From positions 256,641 through 320,640 of the forward strand of contig DATMFF010000014.1 of assembly GCA_035556735.1 (NCBI GenBank): a stretch of 64,000 nucleotides of DNA. The letters run 5' to 3'. Positions 7,919 to 17,611 of the stretch are shown here, piece by piece. Each line of letters starts with the position of its first letter. Position 1 is the first letter of the stretch. A program made the position numbers and the translations under genes. The notes beneath the pieces were generated by a model that saw only the letters and a list, made by a program, of their open reading frames with translations, was not told the DNA's origin and did not search any database. The DNA comes from CANJBX01 sp035556735 (GTDB lineage: Bacteria > Pseudomonadota > Alphaproteobacteria > Rhizobiales > Xanthobacteraceae).

Positions 7919-10510
7919 CTTGAGCAGTCGCTCGATGTAGTCGAGTTCGAGCTGCGGCCGGTTGGCTTCGCCGAGCCGGCGACGCAGTTCTTCCAGGATG
8001 CGCCGCGCACGTTGCACGTCGATCTCGCCTGGAATCTTCACCGTCACATCGTCCCCGTAGTCGCGGCCGCGCAGCGGACGGCCGAGCGGATCGGTCTCCT
8101 GCTGCGCCCGCGCGGGTCCGTTGCGTCCCGGCTGGCCCGGCCCCGGCCCCGTTCCGAACTGCTGCTGCATCTGCTGGGCGAGACTTTGCGCGCCCTTGCG
8201 CAGCGCCTCGAGGGCACGGCCCTGTCCGTCCACCGCGCTGTCGGCGTTGCCCTCGCCGAGCGCGCCCTCGGCGTCGCCCATGGCCTCGCCGGCACGGCCG
8301 AGCTGATTAGCGTCGCCACCCTCCTGACCGGGCTGCGGCTGGCCGAGACCGTTCTTCTTGAGATCCTCGAGCAGCTTCTGGAGCTGCTCGCGCAGGGCCT
8401 GCTGGTCCTGGCGCAACTCACCGAACTGATCGCCCTGCTGGCCCTGTTCGCCTTGCTGGCCCTGCTGGCCGCGCTGTCCACGGCGCTGGTCCTGTCCCTG
8501 GCGGAAGGTGCGGTCGCGCAACTGCTGCTGCTTGCGGATGACGTCGCCGAGTTCGTCGAGCGCCGACATCATGTCGTCGTCGCCCTGGTTCATGTCCCCG
8601 CCCGGCCGCGCCGTCTGCAGGTTCTCCAGCATCTGCTGCAACTGCTCGAGCAACTGCCGCGCCGCATCCTTGGCGCCGGAGCGCGCGAGCTGCTCCAGCC
8701 GGTCGATCATGTTCTTGAGGTCCTGCGAGCGCAGCATGCGCGCGTTCGGATCGACCCGCCGCGCCTGCTGCTGCGGGTTCTTGCGCATCTCTTCGGCCAG
8801 CGCCTGCAGGAACTTGTCGAGCGCCGCCCGCAGGTCCTGCGTCAGCCGCTTGATCTCCTCGTCGCTGGCGCCGCGCTCGAGTGCCTGGCGCAAGGCCTCC
8901 TGCGCCTGCCGCAGCTGCTGCTCGGCCTCCGAGACGTCGCCGTCCTCGAGCTGGGTCGCCATCGCCCACATCCGCTGCACGACCTCGCGCAACTCGTCGT
9001 CGGTCTTGGCTTGGGCGAGATTCCAGTAGATGGAGCGCAGGCCGAGATAGACGCCCGCTTCCGGCGTGAACAATTCCGGCGCGATGGTGAGCGCATCGAT
9101 CGCGATCAGCACGCGATCGCGCGCATCGGCATCAAGGGCGAGAATGCGGCGCTGCTCGATGAGCGCGCGCGCCACCGGTTTCGCGAACGGCCGCTGCGGC
9201 AGCCGGAACTCGGTCGCCGGGCTGCTGCCTTCGTTGTTCGCCTCGTCGCGCGCGACGAGGGTCAGGGTCACCTCCGCGCCGGCCCAGGGATGCTCGCTCA
9301 GGTCCTTGGTCGTCTGGCCGACGCCGTGACGTGCGCGCGCCTGCGGCAGCACCAGCGGCAGGTCCGGCGGCCCATAGAGCGGACGCGGCTGGTCGGCGCC
9401 TGGCGCAGCCGTCTGCTTGAGCGCAAGCTTGGCGTGCGCGTCGAGGACGCCGTAATCGTCCTCCACCTTGTAGGTCAGCTGCAGCGCGCCGCGCGCCTGC
9501 GGCTCCGGTTCCTTGGTGAGTTCGATCGACGGCGGACGGTCGGGAATGGCCGTGAACCGCCAGACGAGATCATTGCCGACGCCGCGAACCGTGGCGGTGC
9601 CGCTGTCGCTGATGGTGAAGCGGTGTTCGTCCGTCCCGGAAGGCACTTGCGGTGATCCGCCCGCGCCCTTGGCGTCGGCCAGTCCCGCGCTGGTCGCGAT
9701 GTCGAATGTCACGTTTCCGCTCGCACGCACGATCAGCGTGCTGCCGACCGGCACGGCTACCGGCGTCGCCTGCGCCTGCGCGGTCTCGCCGGGCCGGATG
9801 CCGGGCAGGATCACCGGCGGCTTGCCGGTGTAAGCCGGCGGCGACACCCAGGCGTCGAGCCGGAAGTTCGGCGGCACCACCGCGCCCTGCCAGTCGAAGG
9901 CCGCCGTGATGCGGCGCAAGCGCTCGTTGCCCGCGGCCACGAAGGTGACGCACGCGAGGATGAGAACGAGCGCGCGCAGCGCGACCGGATCGCGCGCGGC
10001 AAGGCGCGGGGTCGGCTTGCCGGCGGTGAGCCCGCGCGCCGCGGCGAGTGCCCGTTCGACATGGGCACGCCAGAGCGCCTGCGCCCACGGATCGTCGCGC
10101 GCGGTTGCAAGCTCGTCGGCGATGGCGGTGGCCGGGCGGTGCGGCAGCCCGCTGGTCCGATCGAGCCGGCGCAGCGCGTCGTCCACCGTGGGGTAGCGCA
10201 CGAACAACAGCGGAAAGGTGGCCGCCGCGGTGAGCAGCGCGAAGGCAAACAGGCCGATGGCGCGGCCGAGCGGCGGGAGCAGCAGCCACAGCCCCAGCCA
10301 CGAGACCGCGAGGAACAGAAGGATGGCGGTTGCGAGCGTCGCCAGCGGCGGCCACAGCCGCTCCCAGAAGCCGGCCCAGCGGGCCCGCCTCACCGCGCGC
10401 GCAAGCAGAATGTCTCCGGGATCGCCGGCGCTCGGGCGCGAGAACAGAAAGTCACGCGGCTGGTCGGTCAAGCGATTCTCCGGCCCGTCCGGCAGGACGA
10501 TACACAACAC
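7910..10510 (-). CDS. TIGR02302 / DUF4175 family large membrane protein
   Basis: The 866-residue protein has two or three N-terminal membrane spans (residues about 52-100 and one near 165-182), a periplasmic beta-sandwich-like region with several Pro-rich strands, and a C-terminal half rich in charged coiled coil. Near residues 675-700 is a Gln/Gly repeat (RGQQGQQGEQGQQGD) encoded by near-identical 9-bp units. Layout and length fit the alphaproteobacterial TIGR02302 family of unknown function. A GTG start is used; no closer ATG fits. It lies downstream of lysA on the same strand with a gap of about 127 bp. Confidence 0.85.
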   Translation of the reverse strand: MLCIVLPDGPENRLTDQPRDFLFSRPSAGDPGDILLARAVRRARWAGFWERLWPPLATLATAILLFLAVSWLGLWLLLPPLGRAIGLFAFALLTAAATFPLLFVRYPTVDDALRRLDRTSGLPHRPATAIADELATARDDPWAQALWRAHVERALAAARGLTAGKPTPRLAARDPVALRALVLILACVTFVAAGNERLRRITAAFDWQGAVVPPNFRLDAWVSPPAYTGKPPVILPGIRPGETAQAQATPVAVPVGSTLIVRASGNVTFDIATSAGLADAKGAGGSPQVPSGTDEHRFTISDSGTATVRGVGNDLVWRFTAIPDRPPSIELTKEPEPQARGALQLTYKVEDDYGVLDAHAKLALKQTAAPGADQPRPLYGPPDLPLVLPQARARHGVGQTTKDLSEHPWAGAEVTLTLVARDEANNEGSSPATEFRLPQRPFAKPVARALIEQRRILALDADARDRVLIAIDALTIAPELFTPEAGVYLGLRSIYWNLAQAKTDDELREVVQRMWAMATQLEDGDVSEAEQQLRQAQEALRQALERGASDEEIKRLTQDLRAALDKFLQALAEEMRKNPQQQARRVDPNARMLRSQDLKNMIDRLEQLARSGAKDAARQLLEQLQQMLENLQTARPGGDMNQGDDDMMSALDELGDVIRKQQQLRDRTFRQGQDQRRGQRGQQGQQGEQGQQGDQFGELRQDQQALREQLQKLLEDLKKNGLGQPQPGQEGGDANQLGRAGEAMGDAEGALGEGNADSAVDGQGRALEALRKGAQSLAQQMQQQFGTGPGPGQPGRNGPARAQQETDPLGRPLRGRDYGDDVTVKIPGEIDVQRARRILEELRRRLGEANRPQLELDYIERLLKDF

Positions 10511-10637
10511 CTAGCATGCAAGGAACGTTCCTGGCACGCCGGGGCGGCGGAAATGCGACGTGTCACGCCTTCGTGTAGGTAGGTACGCCCGCCCCGAAGG
10601 CCAGGACGTTCAAGGAGAGGCCGCCCCCGGCACGCGC

Positions 10638-11903
10638 TCAGAGCCAGGGCGGCAGGCGGTCCAGCGCGATCAGTTGCTCGACCTCGACACGCGGGCGCAC
10701 CAGCGCCCAGTCGCCGCCCTTCACCAGCACCTCCGGCACCAGCGCGCGGGTGTTGTAGGTACCCGCCTGCACCGCGCCGTAGGCCCCCGCGGTCATGACC
10801 GCGAGCAGGTCCCCCGGTCGCGGCTCGGGCAGTTCGCGGTCGAGCGCGAGGAAATCGCCGGTCTCGCACACCGGACCGACCACGTCGGCGGTGACGCGCG
10901 TCGCCGCGCCTGCCGGCTCGCGCACGGGCTTGATGTCGTGGTGCGCCTCGTACAGCGTCGGGCGCACGAGATCGTTCATCGCCGCATCGACGATCACGAA
11001 GGTCTTCGCCTCGCCGCGCTTGAGATAGATCACGCGCGTGACCAGGATGCCGGCATTGCCGACGATCAGACGGCCGGGCTCGAAGATCAGCGTGCAGCCG
11101 AGATCGCGCGTCGCGCGCTTGACCACGTCGGCATAGGCATCGGGCAGCGGCGGCGGCTCGTTGTCCTCGCGGTAGGGCACGCCAAGGCCCCCGCCCACGT
11201 CGACGTGCTCGATCGTGTGGCCGTCGCCGCGCAGCGTGCGCACGAAGTCGGACAGCAGCGCGAATGCGTCCGCGAACGGCGCGAGCTCCGTGATCTGGCT
11301 GCCGATGTGCATGTCGACGCCGGCGACGTGCAGGCCCGGAAGCTTGGCCGCATGCGCATAGACTTCGCGCGCGCGGCTGATCGGGATGCCGAACTTGTTC
11401 TCGGACTTGCCGGTCGCGATCTTGCGATGGGTGCGCGCATCGACGTCGGGGTTGACGCGCAGCGAGACGTTGACGCTGCGCCCCTTGCTTGCGGCGACCG
11501 CGGACAGCGCCTCGAGTTCGGGCTCCGACTCCACGTTGACGCACAGGATGCCGGCGTCGACCGCGGCCGCGAGCTCGCGCGCGGTCTTGCCGACGCCGGA
11601 GAACATGATCTTCTGCGGCGGCACGCCCGCCGCCAGCGCGCGCCTGAGCTCGCCTTCGGACACGACGTCGGCCCCGGCGCCGAGGCGCGCCAGCGTGGCG
11701 ACCACCGCCTGATTTGAGTTGGCCTTCATCGCGTAGCAGACGAGCGAAGGCACGTCGGCGAAGGCGCCGGCGAACACCTTGTAGTGACGCTCGAGCGTCG
11801 CGGTGGAATAGCAGTAGAACGGCGTGCCCACGGCCTGCGCGAGCGCCGCGAGGTCGACGTCCTCGGCGTGCAGAACGCCGTTGCGATACTGGAAATAATG
11901 CAT
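10638..11903 (-). CDS. lysA: Diaminopimelate decarboxylase
   Basis: This 421-residue fold-type III PLP enzyme converts meso-diaminopimelate to lysine, the last step of lysine synthesis. Visible marks are the PLP lysine in CYAMKANSN near residue 60, HIGSQI, the phosphate-binding GGGLGVPY, FEPGR, and VCETGDFLALDR, whose Cys and Glu serve catalysis at the dimer interface. The C-terminal GAYGAVQAGTYN and PPWL ending are typical of alphaproteobacterial LysA. It is followed on the same strand by the TIGR02302 gene and preceded by the small lipoprotein gene and argH, a common order in this group. Confidence 0.95.
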   Translation of the reverse strand: MHYFQYRNGVLHAEDVDLAALAQAVGTPFYCYSTATLERHYKVFAGAFADVPSLVCYAMKANSNQAVVATLARLGAGADVVSEGELRRALAAGVPPQKIMFSGVGKTARELAAAVDAGILCVNVESEPELEALSAVAASKGRSVNVSLRVNPDVDARTHRKIATGKSENKFGIPISRAREVYAHAAKLPGLHVAGVDMHIGSQITELAPFADAFALLSDFVRTLRGDGHTIEHVDVGGGLGVPYREDNEPPPLPDAYADVVKRATRDLGCTLIFEPGRLIVGNAGILVTRVIYLKRGEAKTFVIVDAAMNDLVRPTLYEAHHDIKPVREPAGAATRVTADVVGPVCETGDFLALDRELPEPRPGDLLAVMTAGAYGAVQAGTYNTRALVPEVLVKGGDWALVRPRVEVEQLIALDRLPPWL

Positions 11904-11982
11904 GTGCCTGCCTGGTCGGACGCGGTCGATGTAGCGCAGTTGCGCTGCCCTGGCAAAAGCAGGTCAGGCGGCGCGCGGCGGC

Positions 11983-12270
11983 TCAGCGCACGGGTTGCGG
12001 CCCGTCCGAGGGCCCGTCCAGCAGGAAGTCGAGCGGGAAGGATTTCCGCGGGCCCGATGCGGGCGCGGCGGCGGGGGCGCGGCCGGCGCGCCGCTCGCTT
12101 TCCAGGGCGCGATGCTCGGGCTCGCCCAGGCTCGGCCCGGTCCCGGGCTCGGCGGACACCACGCTCGCGGAGGGCGGCGGCTCGAGCGGGCCCTTGCGGC
12201 CGCAGCCTGCCAGCAGCAGGCCGGCGGCGAGCGCGCCGATCAGTCCAAGGCGGGCGGCGGTTGCGGTCAA
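11983..12270 (-). CDS. Small lipoprotein, LptM (YifL)-like
   Basis: The product has a hydrophobic signal and the lipobox LLAG-Cys, followed directly by GRKGPLEPPP. A CGxKGPL start of the mature part is the mark of LptM, which assists oxidative maturation of the LPS translocon LptDE in the outer membrane. The upstream in-frame start would add ten residues, but a TTG preceded by GGGGGA with 5-bp spacing gives a proper signal peptide and is preferred; 95 residues result. The mature tail is Pro/Ala-rich and disordered. Its position between argH and lysA matches the known gammaproteobacterial yifL-lysA pairing. Confidence 0.75.
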   Translation of the reverse strand: MTATAARLGLIGALAAGLLLAGCGRKGPLEPPPSASVVSAEPGTGPSLGEPEHRALESERRAGRAPAAAPASGPRKSFPLDFLLDGPSDGPQPVR

Positions 12271-12360
12271 GTCAGTCCCCCAGTCGATTCCAGCCACCAT
12301 AGCAAGGCGCTGATGGCGTAACCATGGCCGCGACTTGTCTTGCCATTCCCCGTGCGCACG

Positions 12361-13746
12361 TCAGCGCTTGCCCAGGCGCTTGAGCCACTTCGCGGCCTCG
12401 CGCCGCACGTTGGCCGCCGCCGTGCCTCCGAAGCTCTTGCGGCTGGCGACCGACTTCTCGACCGAGAGCACCTCGTAGACTGCCTTGCCGATGCGCGGCT
12501 CGATCTTGCGCATGTCGGCGAGCGGCAGCCGCTCCAGCGGCACGCCGGCGGCTTCCGCCACGGCGACGATGCGGCCGGTGACGTGATGCGCCTCGCGGAA
12601 CGGCATCTTGAGCGTGCGCACCAGCCAGTCCGCGAGGTCGGTCGCGGTGGCGTAGCCCTCCCCCGCCGCGCGCGCCATGCGCGCCGTGTCCGGCTTCATG
12701 TCGCGCACCATGCCGGCCATCGCGGCGAGGCAGAGCGCGAGCGCATCGAGCGCCTCCATCGCGCCGGCTTTGTCCTCCTGCATGTCCTTCTGGTAGGCGA
12801 GCGGCAGCGCCTTCATCACCACCAGCAGCGCGGTCAGCGCGCCGATGATGCCGCCGGCCTTGGCGCGCACCAGCTCGGCCGCGTCCGGATTGCGCTTCTG
12901 CGGCATGATCGAGGAGCCGGTCGTGTAGCGGTCGGACAGCTTGAGGAAGCCGACCAGCGGCGATGTCCAGATCACGATCTCTTCAGCGAAACGTGACAGG
13001 TGCACGGCCGTGATCGCCGCGGCGGCGAGCGCCTCGAGCACGAAATCGCGATCGGACACCGCATCGAGCGAGTTCGCCATCGGCCTGTCGAAGCCGAGCG
13101 CCTTCGCCGTCATGACGCGGTCGAGCGGAAACGACGTGCCGGCGAGCGCCGCCGCCCCGAGCGGCGACTCGTTGAGCCGCTTGCGCGCGTCGGCGAAACG
13201 GCCGCGGTCGCGCGCGGCCATCTCGACATAGGCGAGCAGATGATGGCCGAAGGTGACCGGCTGCGCGGTCTGCAGGTGCGTGAAGCCCGGCATCACGGCG
13301 GCGGCATGCGCCTGCGCCTTCTGGGCGAGCGCGCGCTGGTAATCCGCGAGCTGCGCATCGAGCGCGTCGAGCGTGTCGCGCACCCACAGCCGGAAATCCG
13401 TCGCCACCTGGTCGTTGCGCGAGCGCGCGGTGTGGAGCCGCCCCGCGGCGGGGCCGATCAGCTCGGCGAGCCGCGCCTCGACGTTCATGTGGATGTCTTC
13501 GAGCGCGCGCTTGAAGCGGAACTTGCCGCCCGCGATCTCTGACAAAATCTTGTCTAGACCCTGCCCGATCTTTTTTGCATCTTGCCGCGTGATGATGCCG
13601 CGCTTCGCGAGCATCTGCGCATGCGCCTTGCTCGCGGCGATATCCTGGCGAAACAGCCGCCGATCGACGTCGATCGACGTGTTGATCTCGGCCATGACGG
13701 CGGCGGGCTTGTCGGAGAAGCGCCCACCCCACATTTTGTTGCTCAT
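12361..13746 (-). CDS. argH: Argininosuccinate lyase
   Basis: The 461-residue protein belongs to the fumarase/aspartase superfamily and splits argininosuccinate to arginine and fumarate. The signature GSSIMPQKRNPD is present near residue 281, together with TARSRNDQ near residue 111 and the family N-terminus MWGGRF. The start is an ATG behind AGAAGG. tlpA is transcribed divergently, with 36 bp between the start codons, so both promoters overlap. The lipoprotein gene and lysA follow on the same strand. Confidence 0.96.
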   Translation of the reverse strand: MSNKMWGGRFSDKPAAVMAEINTSIDVDRRLFRQDIAASKAHAQMLAKRGIITRQDAKKIGQGLDKILSEIAGGKFRFKRALEDIHMNVEARLAELIGPAAGRLHTARSRNDQVATDFRLWVRDTLDALDAQLADYQRALAQKAQAHAAAVMPGFTHLQTAQPVTFGHHLLAYVEMAARDRGRFADARKRLNESPLGAAALAGTSFPLDRVMTAKALGFDRPMANSLDAVSDRDFVLEALAAAAITAVHLSRFAEEIVIWTSPLVGFLKLSDRYTTGSSIMPQKRNPDAAELVRAKAGGIIGALTALLVVMKALPLAYQKDMQEDKAGAMEALDALALCLAAMAGMVRDMKPDTARMARAAGEGYATATDLADWLVRTLKMPFREAHHVTGRIVAVAEAAGVPLERLPLADMRKIEPRIGKAVYEVLSVEKSVASRKSFGGTAAANVRREAAKWLKRLGKR

Positions 13747-13782
13747 GACACGCCTTCTGATCCGCGCACCGAGACGTTCCCG

Positions 13783-14442
13783 ATGACGGGCTCTTCGAAA
13801 TTTTCACCCGGCAAGCTGCGCCGGCCGCAGATGGTCGGGATCGGGCTTCTGGTCGCGGGGCTTATCGCCGTTGCGTCGATATACGGGATCGGCGCCTTCA
13901 AGCGCAATGCGGGAGACGCCGCCTGCAGCCCGGCCCTGGCCAAGGCGCGCCAGCTCGCGCCGCTGGCGCACGGCGAGGTCGCCGCCGTGCAGGTGGCCGA
14001 CGAGGCGCGCAGGCTGCCGGACCTCGCGTTCACCGACGCCTCCGGCGCCCGCAAGACCCTCGCCGACTGGCGCGGCCGCACCGTCCTCCTCAACCTCTGG
14101 GCCACCTGGTGCGTCCCGTGCCGCACGGAAATGCCGGCGCTCGCCGCGCTGCAAAACAAGCTCGGCAGCGATGCATTCGAGGTCGTGGCCGTGAACATCG
14201 ACACCCGCGATCCGGCCAAGCCGAAAGCCTGGCTGGACGAGGTCGGCGTCACCGGCCTCGCCTATTACGCCGACCCCAGCGCCAAGGTGTTCCAGGATCT
14301 CAAGCTGATCGGCAAGGCCTTCGGCATGCCGACCACGCTGCTGGTCGATCCGAACGGATGCGAGCTTGCGGTGCTGGCGGGGCCGGCGGAGTGGGCGAGC
14401 GCCGATGCGCTCGCGCTGGTGCGCGCCGCCATCGCAAACTAG
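13783..14442 (+). CDS. tlpA: Thiol:disulfide interchange protein TlpA
   Basis: This 219-residue membrane-anchored thioredoxin has one N-terminal span (residues 18-38) and a periplasmic domain with the active site W109-C-V-P-C113. Two further cysteines, C48 and one in PNGCEL, match the structural disulfide described for Bradyrhizobium TlpA, which reduces the copper-site cysteines of cytochrome oxidase subunit II and the copper chaperone ScoI. Size and divergent placement beside argH agree with the Bradyrhizobium locus. The frame is open upstream inside argH, but the ATG giving MTGSSKFSP is the natural start. Confidence 0.92.
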   Translation: MTGSSKFSPGKLRRPQMVGIGLLVAGLIAVASIYGIGAFKRNAGDAACSPALAKARQLAPLAHGEVAAVQVADEARRLPDLAFTDASGARKTLADWRGRTVLLNLWATWCVPCRTEMPALAALQNKLGSDAFEVVAVNIDTRDPAKPKAWLDEVGVTGLAYYADPSAKVFQDLKLIGKAFGMPTTLLVDPNGCELAVLAGPAEWASADALALVRAAIAN

Positions 14443-14456
14443 CCGCGGCCCTCCGG

Positions 14457-14723
14457 CTACGCGAGCCTGTCGACGCGCTGCCGCATGGCGAGCGCGGCCG
14501 ACTGGATGCGTTTCTGCGCGGCCTGCGCGGCCAGCGACGCCATGCCCTGCACCTGGTTGATCGAGGCGGAGCTGAAGGCGTCCGCGAGCGCTGCATTGCT
14601 GGCGCGGAAGCTTTCCATCTGCGCGGCGCGGTTCTGCCGCCAGTGCTGCGCTATGTCGTAAGCGCCCGGGCGATTGTTGAATCGCGCGTAGAATGAGCCC
14701 GGCGTGTACCCGATGCTGGCCAT
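14457..14723 (-). CDS. Conserved hypothetical protein (88 aa)
   Basis: The product starts MASIGYTPGSFYARFNN and is otherwise helical, rich in Ala, Gln, Ser and Arg, without a signal peptide or membrane span. I do not recognise a named family; the pattern resembles small Bradyrhizobiaceae hypotheticals. It converges with tlpA, with 14 bp between stop codons. Two TTAACG motifs lie 20-45 bp upstream of its start, but their 16-bp spacing does not fit a CtrA box. Confidence 0.6.
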   Translation of the reverse strand: MASIGYTPGSFYARFNNRPGAYDIAQHWRQNRAAQMESFRASNAALADAFSSASINQVQGMASLAAQAAQKRIQSAALAMRQRVDRLA

Positions 14724-14784
14724 GCCGCGAGGCTGGCGTTTAAAAGTTAACGAAAGGTTCGATTAACGCGCCTGCGGCGACGTG

Positions 14785-15663
14785 TCAGCGCGTCGGCACC
14801 GGCTTCTCGCCGCGGTAGTCGTAGAACCCGCGATTGCTCTTGCGGCCGAGCCAGCCGGCCTCGACGTACTTCACCAGCAGCGGACACGGCCGGTACTTGG
14901 AATCCGCCAGCCCCTCGTGCAGCACCTGCATGACCGACAGGCAGGTGTCGAGCCCGATGAAGTCGGCGAGCTCGAGCGGTCCCATCGGGTGATGGGCGCC
15001 GAGCTTCATGGCGGTGTCGATCGCCTCGACCGAACCGACGCCTTCGTAGAGGGTGTAGATCGCCTCGTTGATCATCGGCAGCAGGATGCGGTTGACGATG
15101 AAGGCGGGGAAGTCCTCCGCCACGGCGACCCGCTTGCCGAGCTTGTCGACGAAGGCTCTCACCGTCTCGAACGTGGTGTCCTCGGTGGCGATGCCGCGGA
15201 TGAGCTCGACCAGCTCCATGGCCGGCACCGGATTCATGAAATGAATGCCGATGAACTTTTCCGGCCGGTCGGTGGCGGCGGCAAGCCGCGTGATGGAGAT
15301 CGACGACGTGTTGGTGCCGATGATCGCGCTCGGCTTGAGCACCGGACAGATCTCGCTCAAGGTCCGGCGCTTGACGTCCTCGCGCTCGGTCACCGCCTCG
15401 ATGACGAGATCGCAGTCGGCGAACGTGTCGACATTGACCGAAGACGAGATGTGCTTGAGCGCGGCCTGGCGCTGCTCCTCGGTGACGCGCTTGCGCGCGA
15501 TCTGGCGGGCCATGTTGCCGTTGATGGTCGCGAGCCCGGCCTTCAGGCGGTCCTCCGATACGTCGTTGAGCACCACGTCGAGCCCGGCAAGCGCGCAGAC
15601 CTGTGCGATCCCGCTGCCCATCTGCCCGGCCCCGATCACGCCAACCTTGCGAATCTGCGTCAT
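14785..15663 (-). CDS. 3-hydroxybutyryl-CoA dehydrogenase
   Basis: The 292-residue protein has the NAD-binding motif GAGQMGSGIAQ near residue 11 and the catalytic His in HFMNPVPAMELVE, followed by the helical C-terminal domain with HHPMGPLELADFIGLD. It interconverts 3-hydroxybutyryl-CoA and acetoacetyl-CoA. Length fits single-function PaaH/Hbd enzymes. It lies 70 bp downstream of etfA on the same strand, so the three genes probably form one unit joining short-chain acyl-CoA oxidation to electron transfer. It may serve polyhydroxybutyrate turnover or the ethylmalonyl-CoA pathway. Confidence 0.92.
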   Translation of the reverse strand: MTQIRKVGVIGAGQMGSGIAQVCALAGLDVVLNDVSEDRLKAGLATINGNMARQIARKRVTEEQRQAALKHISSSVNVDTFADCDLVIEAVTEREDVKRRTLSEICPVLKPSAIIGTNTSSISITRLAAATDRPEKFIGIHFMNPVPAMELVELIRGIATEDTTFETVRAFVDKLGKRVAVAEDFPAFIVNRILLPMINEAIYTLYEGVGSVEAIDTAMKLGAHHPMGPLELADFIGLDTCLSVMQVLHEGLADSKYRPCPLLVKYVEAGWLGRKSNRGFYDYRGEKPVPTR

Positions 15664-15733
15664 ACCCGTCCGTTCCCAGACCCCGCGACCCGTCTGTTTA
15701 TCCCAACCGGCAGCGGATGGATAGGCGAGGCTT

Positions 15734-16678
15734 TCAGCCTTTCAGCTTGCCGAGTTCCTCGGCGAGCTCGGGCAGGGCCTTGTAGAGGTCGGCCACCAAG
15801 CCGTAATCGGCGACCTGGAAGATCGGCGCCTCTTCGTCCTTGTTGATGGCGACGATGACCTTGGAGTCCTTCATTCCGGCCAGATGCTGGATGGCGCCGG
15901 AAATGCCCACCGCGATGTAGAGCTCGGGAGCGACCACCTTGCCGGTCTGCCCGACCTGCCAGTCGTTGGGGGCATAGCCGGCGTCGACCGCCGCGCGCGA
16001 GGCGCCGACCGCCGCGCCCAGCTTGTCCGCCACCGGCTCCAGGTATGTCGTGAAGTTCTCGCGCGACTGCATGGCCCGGCCGCCCGAGATGATGATCCGG
16101 GCGGAGGTCAGCTCCGGCCGCTCGGACTTCGACAGTTCCTCTCCGACGAAAGTCGATACGCCCGGGTCGGCGGCGGCCGCGACCGTCTCGATCGGGGCGG
16201 CGCCGCCCTCGCCCGCTGCCGCGAAGGACGCGGTCCGCACCGTGACGACCTTGATCTTGTCGTTCGACTTCACCGTCTGAATGGCGTTGCCGGCATAGAT
16301 CGGCCGCTCGAACGTGTCGGGCGCGACCACCTTGGTGATCTCCGAGACCTGCATCACGTCGAGCAGCGCCGCAACGCGCGGCATGAAGTTCTTGCCCGTC
16401 GTCGTCGCGGGAGCGACCACGGCGTCGTAGCCCGGCGCCAGGCTCACGATCAGCGCCGCCATCGGCTCGGCCAGCATGTGCGCATAGGCCGGCGCATCCG
16501 CGAGCAGGACTTTGCCGACGCCGGCAAGCTTGGCCGCCGCCTCAGCTGCGGGGCGGCAGTCCTTGCCCGCCACCAGCACGTGCACGTCGCCGCCCAGCGC
16601 GGCCGCGGCGGTCAGCGCCTTGTGGGTTGCGTCCTTGAGCGACGCGTTTCCGTGCTCGGCGACCAGAAGCGTCGTCAT
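15734..16678 (-). CDS. etfA: Electron transfer flavoprotein subunit alpha
   Basis: The 314-residue subunit shows the FAD-binding C-terminal region with GASRAAVDAGY, WQVGQTGKVVAPELYIAVG and the NKDEEAPIF and ADYGLV segments. With EtfB it accepts electrons from acyl-CoA dehydrogenases and passes them to ETF:ubiquinone oxidoreductase. The ATG overlaps the etfB TGA (ATGA), a translational coupling; one codon upstream is a TTG that need not be used. The gene order etfB-etfA is standard. Confidence 0.96.
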   Translation of the reverse strand: MTTLLVAEHGNASLKDATHKALTAAAALGGDVHVLVAGKDCRPAAEAAAKLAGVGKVLLADAPAYAHMLAEPMAALIVSLAPGYDAVVAPATTTGKNFMPRVAALLDVMQVSEITKVVAPDTFERPIYAGNAIQTVKSNDKIKVVTVRTASFAAAGEGGAAPIETVAAAADPGVSTFVGEELSKSERPELTSARIIISGGRAMQSRENFTTYLEPVADKLGAAVGASRAAVDAGYAPNDWQVGQTGKVVAPELYIAVGISGAIQHLAGMKDSKVIVAINKDEEAPIFQVADYGLVADLYKALPELAEELGKLKG

Positions 16679-17424
16679 CAAAATACCCCCGCCTCTTTGA
16701 GCTTGCCCACGAGCTCGGCGACCGAGCCGACCTTCACTCCCGCCTTGCGGCCCGGCGGCTCGGATGTCTTCACGACTTGGAGGCGCGGCGCCGGATCGAC
16801 GCCGACGTCGGCCGGCGCCTTCTCATCGATCGGCTTCTTCTTGGCCTTCATGATGTTCGGGAGCGACGCATAGCGCGGCTCGTTGAGCCGCAGGTCGGTG
16901 GTCACGATCGCGGGGCCCTTGAGCTTCACGGTCTGCAGTCCGCCGTCGACCTCACGCGTGACCAGCACGCTGTCGTCTTCGATGACCACCTTCGAGGCGA
17001 AGGTGCCTTGCGGCCAGCCGAGCAGCGCCGCCAGCATCTGGCCCGTCTGATTGCTGTCGTCGTCGATCGCCTGCTTGCCGAGGATGACGAGGCCCGGCTT
17101 CTCCGCCTCGACCAGCGCCTTGAGGATCTTGGCGACGGCCAGCGGCTCGACCGGGCCGTCGTGCTTCACCAGGATGCCGCGGTCGGCGCCCATGGCCAGC
17201 GCGGTGCGGATCGTCTCGGAGGCCTGCTGCGGCCCGATCGACACCGCAACGACCTCCGTCGCCTTGCCGGCTTCCTTGAGCCGCAGGGCTTCCTCGACCG
17301 CGATCTCGTCGAACGGATTCATCGACATCTTGACGTTGGCGAGATCGACGCCGGACCCGTCGCTCTTGACGCGGATCTTCACGTCCTTGTCCACCGCCCG
17401 CTTCACGGGCACGAGAATCTTCAT
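16678..17424 (-). CDS. etfB: Electron transfer flavoprotein subunit beta
   Basis: The 248-residue protein starts MKILVPVKRAVD and contains MSMNPFDEIAVEEALRLKE and the ETF beta signature around VTTDLRLNEPRYASLPNIMKAKKKP. It binds AMP and forms the docking surface for acyl-CoA dehydrogenases. A GTG three codons upstream is in frame, but ATG behind AGGAAAGTGGGA is the family start. etfA follows with an ATGA overlap. The co-located acyl-CoA dehydrogenase Mcd is an expected electron donor. Confidence 0.96.
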   Translation of the reverse strand: MKILVPVKRAVDKDVKIRVKSDGSGVDLANVKMSMNPFDEIAVEEALRLKEAGKATEVVAVSIGPQQASETIRTALAMGADRGILVKHDGPVEPLAVAKILKALVEAEKPGLVILGKQAIDDDSNQTGQMLAALLGWPQGTFASKVVIEDDSVLVTREVDGGLQTVKLKGPAIVTTDLRLNEPRYASLPNIMKAKKKPIDEKAPADVGVDPAPRLQVVKTSEPPGRKAGVKVGSVAELVGKLKEAGVF

Positions 17425-17611
17425 GGATCCCACTTTCCTGCGGGGGCGCCGCGATCAGCGCTGGGCTGTCGCGGCCGCTCGCACGCCGAGGTCTATCCCG
17501 ATATTCCGATCTCTGTTCCGGCGCATGATCCCGCGACCGAAGACGACCCGCGAGCCCTGCGCCAAAGCGCGGGCAACCTAATGGCCGCGCCGTTCGGGTG
17601 TCAACGCTGGC

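Noticed and set aside
7400..9655. A 751-codon open frame on the plus strand
   Set aside because: It is antisense to the TIGR02302 gene; no start signal, and the composition mirrors the high-GC coding strand opposite. The TIGR02302 protein on the minus strand has recognisable domain structure.
14740..14766. Two TTAACG motifs as a CtrA box
   Set aside because: The half-sites are spaced 16 bp apart start to start, not TTAA-N7-TTAA, so they do not match the consensus.
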